A stretch of 64,000 bases of DNA, from contig CM043798.1 in NCBI GenBank assembly GCA_023974075.1, positions 22,102,441 through 22,166,440 on the forward strand, given 5' to 3'. The notes under the pieces were generated by a model. It did no database searches, had not been told where the DNA came from, and saw nothing but the letters and a program-made list of their open reading frames with translations. Shown here in pieces: positions 13,508 through 23,309 of the stretch (position 1 is its first letter; every line of letters begins with the position of its first letter). Both the position numbers and the translations under genes were made by a program. The stretch comes from Chaenocephalus aceratus (lineage: Eukaryota; Chordata; Actinopteri; Perciformes; Channichthyidae).

Positions 13508-13980
13508 GATGTCCTCTTCTTTACTCCTCCGATAAAAATAAAAGAATTCCCGGTTGGGTTTTAACAGCGATCACACCCGGTTGAGAAAGTTTGCACGGGG
13601 ACGCTTCTTTGTCATCCGCGCCGCTCAGACCCGGACCTCTGAATGCAACAAATGGTATTTTCCGTAAAGCTGTCTACGTCAAATTTCCTGTCCAACATTC
13701 AGCCGCTGAGAAGGCAGAAGTTAATAGTCGGTCGGTTCTTCGTTTGCCCCCCTTCTTGTGCCTTGTCCCGTCCCGCTGACGGCTCCGACCAAACTACCAG
13801 CCTATCCCAGCTCGCCCACTCCCATTCGAGCAACTGCACGCTCCAGTATACTCCATGGACCAGCCCTCAGCGTCACAGACCATAGGGCTGCAGATCACTC
13901 AGCCTGGGGGTCAACCCATGGGTTCGACTTCAATCCATGCCCTCATAGCTCTCCAAAACATTTTGAGCCACATGGCACAT
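13508..13980 (-). promoter_or_regulatory. Probable 5' UTR/promoter region of the sh3pxd2b-like gene
   Basis: Immediately upstream of the start codon the sequence becomes GC- and CpG-richer (for example the stretch around 13590-13640 and 13745-13900) than the surrounding AT-rich DNA. This is consistent with a 5' exon/promoter. No TATA box or start site can be fixed from sequence alone. Confidence 0.4.
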
Positions 13981-13981
13981 G

Positions 13982-14522
13982 CAGTGGTGTAAAGCAACTA
14001 AGTAAATTGAGTTAAGTACTGTATTTAAAGTCATTTCGAGGTACTTGAACGTTACTTGAGTTTCAATTGTGTGCTACTTTCTACTTCTACTACTCCACTA
14101 CTACTCAGAGGTAAATAGTGTACTTTTACTCAACTACAATTCTTTTATATCTTAAGTCACTTTGCATATTTGGATACATGATGTGAAATATAAGCAACAC
14201 TTAAATAACACTTTAGTTACACCTGGAGTAAACCCACACACTACCCTGCAGTATAATTAAAACGAGCTGCACCTTTACCAGCTTTGATAACACTTTAATT
14301 CATCAGTCATTATTATCAAAACATATACAATATTATTCTGAAATTGGCCGGTCTGCATAATGAGTACTTTTCCTTTTGATACTTCAAGTATATTTGATAC
14401 CGATACTTTTCAGCTTTACTTAGTAACATTTTGATTGCAGGATATCCTACACTGACACTCTGGTACTTCTTCTACTTGTTCTAAAGTACTTTTCCTCTTC
14501 TGTCCACAAGTATGAAACACTG
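13982..14522. repeat. Degraded teleost CAGTGGTGTAAAG-type DNA repeat
   Basis: Begins CAGTGGTGTAAAGCAACTAA and is full of TACTTNAGTA-like motifs. It contains the phrases GAGGTACTTG, CTACTTCTACTACTCCACTA and TTTGATTGCAGGA, typical of a very common fish MITE family, and ends near GAAACACTG. Termini are diverged and I find no convincing target duplication. Confidence 0.65.
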
Positions 14523-15948
14523 TTAATGTCCTCATACTTAAGACGTAGTTACTATACTAATAGAGTTTTCATAAAATGTTCACAACCTGTTGTGTCTAGG
14601 TCTTATAGCTGACTCTATGATCTGTTTCTCAACCTAAATCCCTTAAATGCTATAATAACCATGTGTGTTTGTGATGATTGATTCTTTATTAGTGATGGAC
14701 TGGTTAAAACTATAATATGATAAACTGTAAATGTGCTAAATGTGTGCTTTGCAAGTACAGATGTGTCATTATTTCCTCCCTGAAATATCATAAAGTACTA
14801 CAGTTTATAAGAGTATACCTCATGATAATAGGTTTTTAGAAAGACTGATCACCAAGTTTTAGATAACTGACAGTTTTGTTGCAAGACAGCGCCATCTTTG
14901 GTTTGTAGTACTCATTACATTAAAACTGTACATGTGGCAGTTATCTAACTGAGGCAGCAGGGCCCTTCCTCTATCATTACAGCTGATTATGCAATTAAGC
15001 TTTATTACAGATAAAAAAGGTCAGTAGCCAGAATTTTCCTAGCACCTCACATATTGGAAAACCATTGTTATGACCAGTCCCTACAATATGTGACTCCATT
15101 TTACTTCCAACTGGGTTATTGGATAGACTAAGAACAGCGTACTGGACTGCTTTTGATTAAATTGTCTATTTTAATCAAAAGCAGAAATGAAAGTACGTTT
15201 TTATCTCGTCATTCAAATATAAAGGTTACATAAATGGGGTTATATGAGTTATCGTGTTGAGGATGGTCACATGTTTTCAGCAGAAAAAGAGAAGTAAAAG
15301 GGATGCAAGAGTTATTATACTATCTTTCAGTTAACTTTATAATTATAATCATTGAATAGATTACTTTTTTATAAAAACCTAAGTGTAAAAATACAAACTC
15401 AAACTGGCAGCACGAGAACAGGGGTAATTTTAAAGGTCAAGAGTCAAGGGTAATTTAAGTAGAGGTTACATTACATTACAACAGTTAATAGGCCAGAGCA
15501 GAGTGTAAACTATACAATATCTTTGAGGGGAGCTCACTTTGGGGATAAAAAATAAATGTTGGTAATTTGGTCGAACGTAAGTGAGGTTTTTGATGTTCTA
15601 GGTCAGGCTTGGAGGATGATGCATGAATTATAGATCAAAATACCCTAATCGTATTCATGATCCATTATGATGGAGAAGCAAATAAATAGAACTGCATGAC
15701 ATGAAAAGCATATACTGCCAATATTTTAGAGACCCACAACATTTCACAAATAAGGTTATCAGGGTAGCTCATGTCTTATTAAATTAAGAGCAAACAAGCT
15801 CCCCTGTGGTCTCCTGAATTTGGCCCCCATGGGTTGGAGGTCAAATAAAAGTTGAAGGGTCAGTGCCATCACACATTTGGAGCTCCATGTGAGCTGTGAT
15901 GCCTGAAAAGCGTTCCTGCATCGGCAACAGATACCCCAAGGCCTCTCC
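14523..15948. other. No gene seen
   Basis: AT-rich sequence without a supported ORF, RNA gene or recognisable repeat. Confidence 0.5.
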
Positions 15949-16007
15949 CTAAACCACCGGGCCCATGTAACGGTAAGGATGGATGTTGAAGATCTTCACG
16001 CAGTGCA
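15949..16007 (-). CDS. Candidate terminal exon of an unrecognised gene
   Basis: On the minus strand, a pyrimidine-rich acceptor (CTATTTTATCCAG, ending 16008) precedes 59 nt. In one frame these read HCVKIFNIHPYRYMGPVV and then TAG (15949-15951). Codons are strongly G/C-ending in an AT-rich neighbourhood, which is what a real exon looks like. I do not recognise the protein. Its entry phase (two bases, TG) would accept an upstream exon ending in phase 1, as the segment at 18317-18410 could. With so few residues it may still be chance. Confidence 0.35.
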
Positions 16008-17503
16008 CTGGATAAAATAGAAACAACAATTATAGTTTTGTGGATACTATTGCCCTCTTATTTCAGCTTGAACCTATTTAAAATGTATTTATTTATTTAC
16101 GAGTATGCCCTTTTTCCTTCATGTTTAAGAATACTTCACATATTTGTAACATGAAGAGATGATGCTAAGTTCACTGACACATCTAATTATATTTTTGGCT
16201 TATTTATACCTGTAAAGTCAGGTTTTTCTCGTTACTTTACTTTCATTAGGATACATTTGAGAGAAATTGGTTGAATGAACTCAGTAGAAAGCTCTTTCTG
16301 TGATAATAATTGGGCTTGTTTGAAAGGAGTTAAACAACTTTCAGCATGCCACTTACCTAGGGGATACATACATTAATTACATATTTGTATGAATGTATAG
16401 CACACACCTATAAATCAAATGTTCTTAGGCCATCTGACAAATATAAAATGTGGAGATAGCTGGCAACTGTTTCCTAAAACCTACAAATCCCTCTTAATTT
16501 GCTGTATTAAACTTGTAAGGTATAGACCCTGAGTCTGTAATAAAGTTTTCATTAATTCATTATAGCGCATATGTGCTGATAATATTCTAAGCTATCCAAC
16601 AAATATGAAATGTGGAAATATGGTTACTTATTATTACTTATATTTAAACATTTCAAATATATATATGCTGGACCATCTCACTTTTGCCATTCTGCAGACA
16701 ATCACAAGTAAGATGCCACCTTAGAAACACACATCCTAAAAGTATTCTAGTCTAGAATGTAACACCATCATTAGATCCTCCGAGCTCCTAATGATCAGTG
16801 TCTCAGCATTAATGTGGGTACCATGGAAAGGTAATGTGTCTCTGTGATGTCTAATCATGTCTGTGCTTTACCCGGAGATGAAAGGAGCTGACAGTACATG
16901 TGTTCTTCTAATAATAGGCTACAGTTCAATTAGAGGTAGAGGCAGAATGAGGAATAATGATGTTTACTCATCACTCCAGTGCCTTATCAGCTCAGGATGC
17001 TCTCAAAATAAATCACACTGATAAACACAGACACAAACATACTGTACACTGTCAAGGCATGTGTGCGTTCTTCTGCACGGCTCCATCGACACAAACACAC
17101 AAGCGCTGATGCACTGCTTTGTTCTGTAATGATGGCCCTTAGTGGGGGTCATTACTCAACAGCCTTTGATGGGGTTTCACTTGCAGCTGGGTCTTGGTGA
17201 GGCTACTGAGTTCAATAGAGTCCCAGCTCCCCTCTCCAACACCTTGACTAATTCCATTAAATCTATCCTGCTTTCCATCCCAACCTAACGCCTCCACCAT
17301 AGTCCTGACATAATTCTAATTTGCCCTAGCCATGGCCCCATAGACTACATATTACATGAATTCACCAGCTGAGGTAACACAACAAGGTTACATTTGCTTG
17401 ACATTCAGATGGAATTTCTAAAAAACTGAGCAAATGTAACCTGCGATATTTAGCCATCTCTCTAAAGGTGGCGATATCAGCGCAGTTTGTTGGTCAACCA
17501 TGT
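16008..17503. other. No gene seen
   Basis: Single-copy-looking AT-rich DNA. I see no ORF with coding character and no transposon ends. Confidence 0.5.
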
Positions 17504-17971
17504 AACCCTCCTGTTGTTTTCGGGTCAAATCTGACCAATTTACTACTTTCATCAATCCTAACTTTTTTGTTTTACATCACAGTAGAAATGTGAACATATA
17601 CAATTGCTGACCACCACTTTCATTGAATTTTGGATGATTTAGCCAACTTTGTAACACCCATGGTGTTCCCGGTAAAAAATGGCCGCCATAAAGAAAAGGA
17701 ATTTGTAACCATTCGGATCAGATAAAACACACACACACCCACACACACACACAGAACAATTTGATACATTTCCTGCTCTTATGTGCCCATCCATGGATCA
17801 CACCTGGCACAGCAATACATGTTCATTGTCTGTTCTTTGTTTATTTACTGCAGTTTTTCATGTATACCAGTAGTCTGATACAATATGTACAGTTTGAAAG
17901 GGTGTTAAATGAAATTTGGTAAGGGGGGCGGGGGGGGGGGGGGGGGGGTAAACGAACACAACAGGAGGGTT
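17504..17971. mobile_element. MITE with AACCCTCCTGTTGT terminal inverted repeats
   Basis: Starts AACCCTCCTGTTGTTTTCGG and ends ACACAACAGGAGGGTT, an inverted repeat of about 14-18 bp. Inside are a CA microsatellite (about 17728-17753) and a long poly-G run (17923-17948). CCCTCCTGTTG termini occur in common fish MITEs that I would tentatively group with piggyBac. The flanks (TGTAA and TTGTG) are no longer a clean TTAA, so the superfamily is uncertain. Confidence 0.65.
17923..17948. repeat. Poly-G tract
   Basis: About 25 G with one C interruption, inside the MITE. The G-rich strand could form a quadruplex, and length errors are likely in assembly. Confidence 0.9.
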
Positions 17972-18249
17972 GTGAATCGACTAAAATATCTCAAAAAATA
18001 TTAGCTCGAGTGCCAGAAATTCGGTACGGATATCAAAATGACCTTGGTGCTCCCCCTGATGTTATATCAAACAGCATCATGGGTTATCTAACAGATTGAT
18101 TTGCTTTGCCATTAGAACTACTGTCTCACACAGCTTCTTATGTGGCTATAGATTTCTTAACCTGTTTTTTTTTATCGGACATAAAAGTCTTGATTTTTAA
18201 CATGGTTGATATTATATATCATATGTATTTTTAATATGTTTTTTTCACA

Positions 18250-18480
18250 TTCTCCAGAAGATTATTTTGCTTGTTGCACCCACTTCCGAGTGCTGTTAAA
18301 ATCTTGTCCTCCTTACCATCATTGAGAAGTTTGACCCCATCGAACTGATTCCCAGCAGACTCTTTACGACTAACTGGACCCGCCCGCCGAAGAGCCTGAG
18401 AACGGAGCGCCTATAATACCAAAGTCATCACACACCAGGTCCACTGCTTTATGTAGGTCATTACCTCTGTAAGAAGAGCA
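18250..18480. other. GC-rich block, possible exon, strand unresolved
   Basis: A GC-rich island in AT-rich DNA with coding-like frames on both strands. The plus strand (18313-18417) reads LTIIEKFDPIELIPSRLFTT and continues to a TAA, with mostly G/C third positions. The minus strand after the acceptor TTCTTACAG reads GNDLHKAVDLVCDDFGI and continues to a TAG. A second minus segment, 18317-18410, is bounded by TTATAG and GTAAGG and reads ALRSQALRRAGPVSRKESAG onward. That last one would splice in phase with 15949-16007. I cannot name a product. The block could be an exon, a decayed gene or a conserved non-coding element. Confidence 0.3.
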
Positions 18481-19793
18481 AGAGGAAAGATTGGAATTAC
18501 ACAGACATCAAACAGGGCCTGTTTCAATTTGTCACATTTCAAGGAAATTAATTCTTATGTCCCTCTATGGATGCAATTCATGTCTGCCCAGTCATGGGGG
18601 AAAAGTTGGACTGATCTTCTCTATAACTTTAGACTTTCTGTTCCCTTAGAATATATCATGATCATAGATGTTATCAGAAATGCTGCATTATCAACTCCTC
18701 AGCTTTGATGCTGCAGCATGAGTTATCTTCCGAGGGTTTAGCTCAGGATCTTATCAGGAAGAATCACTTGTGGGAGTTGAACGCTCCACAGCCGTGCACA
18801 TCACACGTCCTCACTCTATTGTTGTGCTGACCAGCACAGAGGACACTCCAGGCTCCAACTACAGAGACAGGTGAAACAAAAGTGTTTGTAAAGCATGTTA
18901 GTCCAACACTTTCTTTCCAAAATGCAACATAGTTAGAGATGTATGTATTTCATTCCAAAAGGCCAAGCAATAAAGGTCATATTTGAAAAACAACTTGAAC
19001 ATCCTCTGAGTCACCTCATGTTCATTAGATATAAGTCCAATTACAGCAGAACAACACTTTAATGTAATTTATTGATATATTTTAATGCCAGTGTTGTGTC
19101 AGACATTGATACAGCCTCAAACCCACAATAACACATGTGCATATCTCACAACCCTTTTAAGCTTATACTTTGCAGAAGAAACATTCAAACAACCAATCTG
19201 TACTCAGAAGTTTTCAGGGCTGTTGGACTGTGTTGCCTCATAAAGAGAGGAATTGTGTTATTCAGCCTTCCTTTATTGATATGAATGGGTTGGAGGAAGT
19301 CAAATAAACACAAACTGTAGATTCCAAAATAACTGATGAGTCCACACCTCTTTGAAATAGTTGCAACCAAACCTGAACTATTATAACCTTCATGGACGCT
19401 ATTTTGTTTTGTTCTGTTTTATAAAACTATATTGGTTTCATGTACTCATTACTTTTATCTATTTAATACATATACATTATGTTTACCCTATTACCTATTT
19501 ACAGTCAATGCACATTCTTTTAAAACGTAAGTGGTGGGGTCCAATTAAATGGATTCACTTCAGGGCTCAAAAACCAATCAAAAGAAATTCGCATGATAAA
19601 AAATAAAGAAAACTAAATTACTATTCCCCAAAAATGTGATGGTGTAGCAAATTTGATAAATTCAGAGCAGCCACACTAACTGCCGATTGCTTCAAAATGC
19701 CATAATAACCCTGAGATTAAATAAAGAAAGCCGAATAACGGTAATGACTTTACAAAACTTTTTGGTCCTACATCAGTGCATGGGCACACGGGA
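18481..19793. other. No gene seen
   Basis: AT-rich DNA up to the boundary of DIRS-1, with only short frames lacking coding character. Confidence 0.5.
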
Positions 19794-20019
19794 AACTATA
19801 GGTTACTTACGTAACCCCAGTTCTAAGAGTAACATGAAGTGAGATGTCTCACTATGGGATGCGCCTCATCGCGGAGCAAACAGAAGCATCAATCTCATTA
19901 CGCCAATGGCTGGTGATCTTGACGTCAACGTCAGGGGAAATCACCCCCTATAAGTAGCCTGCGCCACGACGCATGCGTCATTCAAAATATTGCTTCACCA
20001 TAGCAAGGAGGGCCGTCTG

Positions 20020-20107
20020 GTGAGACATCTCACTTCATGTTACTCTGAGGGCTGGGGTTACGTAAGTAACCTATAGTTCTCATTCATAACACTCCGTTCG
20101 ATGTCTC
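20020..20107. repeat. Internal complementary region (ICR) of DIRS copy 1
   Basis: The first part (20020-20077) is the complement of the element's left outer edge (TATAGGTTACTTACGTAACC...). The second (20077-20107, GTTCTCATTCATAACACTCC...) matches the complement of the right outer edge (27838-27863). This head-to-tail pairing of both edges is the structure DIRS elements are thought to use to template circularisation. The ICR resumes at 20798 after the solo LTR insertion. Confidence 0.85.
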
Positions 20108-20792
20108 TGTTACGGTTGCTGTTTGTCTGCTCCTTAATCTGCCTGAGTGTTTTCAGCTGTGTGTGTTTTATGCAAATTAGCTGTGTGGTTGCTCCAACAT
20201 CCTTGGCTGCCCATCTCCTGGTCCGCCTCTGAAGATGGTGATTGGATCAACGTCGTCCAATCGCAGCACACAGCCGGCGCACACCTGCTGGGGAGGAGTA
20301 CAAAGGCTGCGGACTATCACCACTCTGGAGGCTCTTTTGAGTGAACAGACGCCTCTCGCATTTTGCTCTTCATTCTGTGGTTAACCTTGTGTGTTTATCT
20401 CCGGTGATATTGGGTGTTAGTAGAGTGTAGAGTAGGTTAGTTAGGGTTTAGAATATCATTAGGATTTGTGACTGTTGCCTTTAGGTTAGCTGTGTGTTTT
20501 GTGTAGACTCCCTTTTGTTAGTTGTACCACTCTTGGAGTGAGGTTTTGTTTTGTTCTCTATTTAGTATATTCGTATGTATTTTCCCTGTATGCCTTTAGA
20601 CTCCTTTTGAGTCCTCCCTTAGTTTGGTTATCTGTCAACCTGTGCCCTTTTGGCCCTTTTGTTTGTTTCAGGCTGCCTGCCTGCCATTTTGTTACACCTT
20701 GCTTTATAATAAAACCACTTATAATTAATACCAATACCACTCTGGTCGTGTCGCTTCCCTTTGGTTCCCCTAGCCCAATAGGGAACGTAACA
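20108..20792. mobile_element. Solo LTR (Gypsy/ERV-type) inserted in the DIRS-1 ICR
   Basis: The 685-bp insertion starts TGTTACGGTTGC and ends GGGAACGTAACA (TG...CA, with short inverted ends TGTTACG/CGTAACA). It is flanked by perfect 5-bp repeats GTCTC at 20103-20107 and 20793-20797. DIRS copy 2 has the uninterrupted sequence GATGTCTCACTATGGGA, so this is a filled-versus-empty site comparison. An AATAAA-like signal (TTATAATAAAACC, about 20705) is near the 3' end. No internal retroviral genes remain, hence a solo LTR left by recombination. Orientation was not proven. Confidence 0.93.
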
Positions 20793-20854
20793 GTCTCACT
20801 ATGGGAAATTGTAGCTCCCGTATTGCCAGACGAGCTTATCTCGAAGATCACCGA

Positions 20855-21940
20855 TCAACCAGAATTTAACAGGTAGATTTCCCGACTCAACAAGGTGCCC
20901 AGCATTGCTCGGGCCACGCTTGGAGCGGAGACGTCTAGCCTGTAAAAGCGGACAAAAGTGAGCGGCGAAGACCAGCTTGCCGCTGCACAGATGTCTTGGA
21001 TGGAAACACCCTTGAACAAAGCCCAGGATGTAGCCAGGCCCCGAGTCGAGTGAGCCCGCAGACCCGAAGGTGCTTGCAGATTCTGACTCGTATAGGCCAA
21101 AGCAATCGCCTCCACGATCCAGTGGGATAGTCGTTGCTTAGTAACAGGCTTACCCTTGTGAGGTTTAGCCCAGGACACGAAGAGTTGGTCATTAAGACGA
21201 AGCTCTTTTGATCTGTCCATATATGTGTGTAAAGCCCGGACTGGACACAACAGATCCTGCTGCTGCTCCCCGGAGGAAACCAGCTGCGGAGGAAATGCCT
21301 CAATGTCAATTGGGGTACACGAACCAACCACCTTTGGTGTAAAGGCAGGGTTGGGTTTCAACAACACTCTCGTTTGCCCTGGGGCGAACTGAGTGCATGA
21401 GGGATGTACAGACAGTGCATGGAGATCGCTGACCTGCTTGGCGGATGCCAGGGCAAGTAACAGCACTGTCTTGAGTGACAGATGTTTCATGTCAGCTCCC
21501 TCCAGGGGTTCAAATGGGGTCATTTTGAGCCCATTTAAAACCACTGCCAGGTCCCATAAGGGCACCAGCGACCTGGAGACAGGGAGGAGCCTGCACGCTC
21601 CCTTCATAAAACGGCAAACCAAAGGATGTTGGCTAGCCGTCTTACCCTCAAAGCCCACATGGCATGCAGCAATAGCAGCCAGGTACACCTTGATCGTGGA
21701 GAAAGCTCTGTGTTTATCGATTAAGTCCTGTAGAAATGATAAAATCACCCCGACAGGACATTGAAAAGAGATGTGTCCTTCTTGAAGGCACCACTCCTCA
21801 AACACCCTCCACTTACAGTCGTAAAGACATGGTGGAGGAAGCTCTCGCACTCTGAATAGTGTTTATCACCTTCTGAGGGAGTCCCACTGTATTCAGATTG
21901 TACCACTCACGGGTCAGGCCCATAGTGCCCCGCGCTCTGG
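20855..21940 (-). pseudogene. DIRS tyrosine recombinase, copy 1, inactivated
   Basis: A long open frame (331 codons, 20855-21850) resembles DIRS tyrosine recombinases, enzymes that join a circular DNA intermediate to the genome. The C-terminal catalytic box is visible: RAHSTRG (the HxxR pair), then CAAASW in the position of the second His/Trp, then VRFYRLDV with the nucleophilic Tyr. The first catalytic Arg is lost: copy 2 reads SAKRVSD, here it is SAKQVSD, a CGG-to-CAG change at a CpG. Upstream, the N-terminal part (LTREWYNLNTVGLP onward) is in another frame. Copy 2 reads straight through the junction, and a 2-nt deletion near 21826 breaks this copy. Confidence 0.9.
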
Positions 21941-22228
21941 GCGTGGGTAAAGGATCGCCCCCCCCCCCGCCTGAGACAATCTGTCCCTGCGTGGTGGGGG
22001 CTGCCATGGCTGCCCGCACAACAGCTGATATATCTCCGCCAGCCCGTACATTACGGGCTAGGGCGGAAACATCAGAGTAAGTGTGTGGCGTTGCTCCTTC
22101 ACTCTGGCCAGAGTTGGGGGTAACAGAGCCAGGGGTGGGAACACGCACAGAGGACCCGGAGGTCAATCGTGTACGAGTGTGTCCCCGCCTAACAGTGCGT
22201 TTAAATCGTGCATTAAAGAGAACAGCTG

Positions 22229-22735
22229 TCATTGAGCATTTTCTCCTTTTGCGAACAGACTTAACGCGGCTCCGCCGTAACGCACCCACAGCGGACTCCC
22301 GATCCTTGGATGAGAAGTCCAGTCTGCATAGAGTGGTGCACCTCTGGACAGTAATTCTGTCCCGAGGTGCATAACTCCCGGTACCTGTGTCGCTCTCAGA
22401 GAGAGGAGACGTCTGCCGCTCCAAGGGATCAGTTTGTGTGCCAGTGTGTGTGACTGGAGACAACGCAACCTCCCCTGGCGGTTCATACACGATATCGTGT
22501 TGTCTGTCCTCACGTGGACATGGTGTCCTCTGAGAGAAGGCAGGAAGCGTTTTAGGGTGGGGAACACCGCTAAAAGCTCCGGGTAGTTTACGTGTGCCCG
22601 CTGGAGGTCTCTGCTCTAGGGACCGCTCACCGGGCGACCTTCGTAAATACCCTATCAGCCTGTCTGACCTGCGTCCGTGGTGACCACCTTCCGTGAAAGG
22701 ACAGCACCCGTAGGTGCGTCCCGCACTAGAAAAGT
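22229..22735 (-). pseudogene. DIRS RNase H domain remnant, copy 1
   Basis: Minus-strand pieces in shifted frames carry RNase H landmarks in order: KVVTTDAG (first Asp), NYPELLAVFPTLKRF (Glu), HVRTDNTISCMNRQG (second Asp), then LRATQVPGVMHLGTELLSRG. In the last block DIRS elements usually have GADLLSRG, so the final acidic residue is Glu rather than Asp here. Stops after TTDAGQTG and a frame change prevent function. The RT domain that should precede it is missing. Confidence 0.8.
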
Positions 22736-22978
22736 CGGGTGTAGTGCCACTACGCATTACATAATAACCAAAACTCTTTAGTTTTATTATGAGGCCCATG
22801 TTGAGTGGGTGCTTTACAAGGACATTTTTCCCCGTAATCTGACTCCGCTCGGTGTGCATTATAGATAAAACCCTTCTTTCTAGGAGAGAGAGAACCTCTC
22901 TCTCCAGAATATGGGTTGACTCTCTCTGGGTTTGTGAAAACAGATAAAGTATAACTGTTTTGAAAAGCCCAGGCAGAT

Positions 22979-23309
22979 GTCGTGAGTATCTCCTGCTGTA
23001 TGCTCCTTAGAGCCAGCTGAGATGTCACGCTTACGGCTCCGGCCGGCACTGCGCATGCGCGTGACGGAGGTGCCCTTTCAGCTCCAGCCGGCACTGCGCA
23101 TGCGTGTGACGGTGGTGCCTTCACAGCTCCAGTCGGCACTGCGCCTGCCGGTGGTGCCCTTACAAGCTCTAGCCGGCACTGCGCATGCGCGAGACGGTGG
23201 AGCCTTCACGACCCCAGCCGGCACTGCGCACGGACCCGTCAATAATCCGCCGCTTGAGAGATGCCGGAGCTGCTCTCAAAAGGGGAAGAATGCGTGCTGT
23301 CCTTTACAG
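22979..23309. repeat. CpG-rich tandem array replacing the DIRS RT region, copy 1 (left part)
   Basis: Repeats of about 40-45 bp built on AGCCGGCACTGCGCATGCGC followed by GTGACGGTGGTGCCTTCACAGC, at least five here. The core TGCGCATGCGC is palindromic. The array continues after the hAT insertion (25674-25800) and recurs at 26200-26300. The same array occurs at the same place in DIRS copy 2, so it belongs to the element and not to the host site. Confidence 0.85.

Noticed and set aside
20499..20876. 125-codon plus frame
   Set aside because: Lies mostly inside the solo LTR and crosses its boundary into DIRS sequence.
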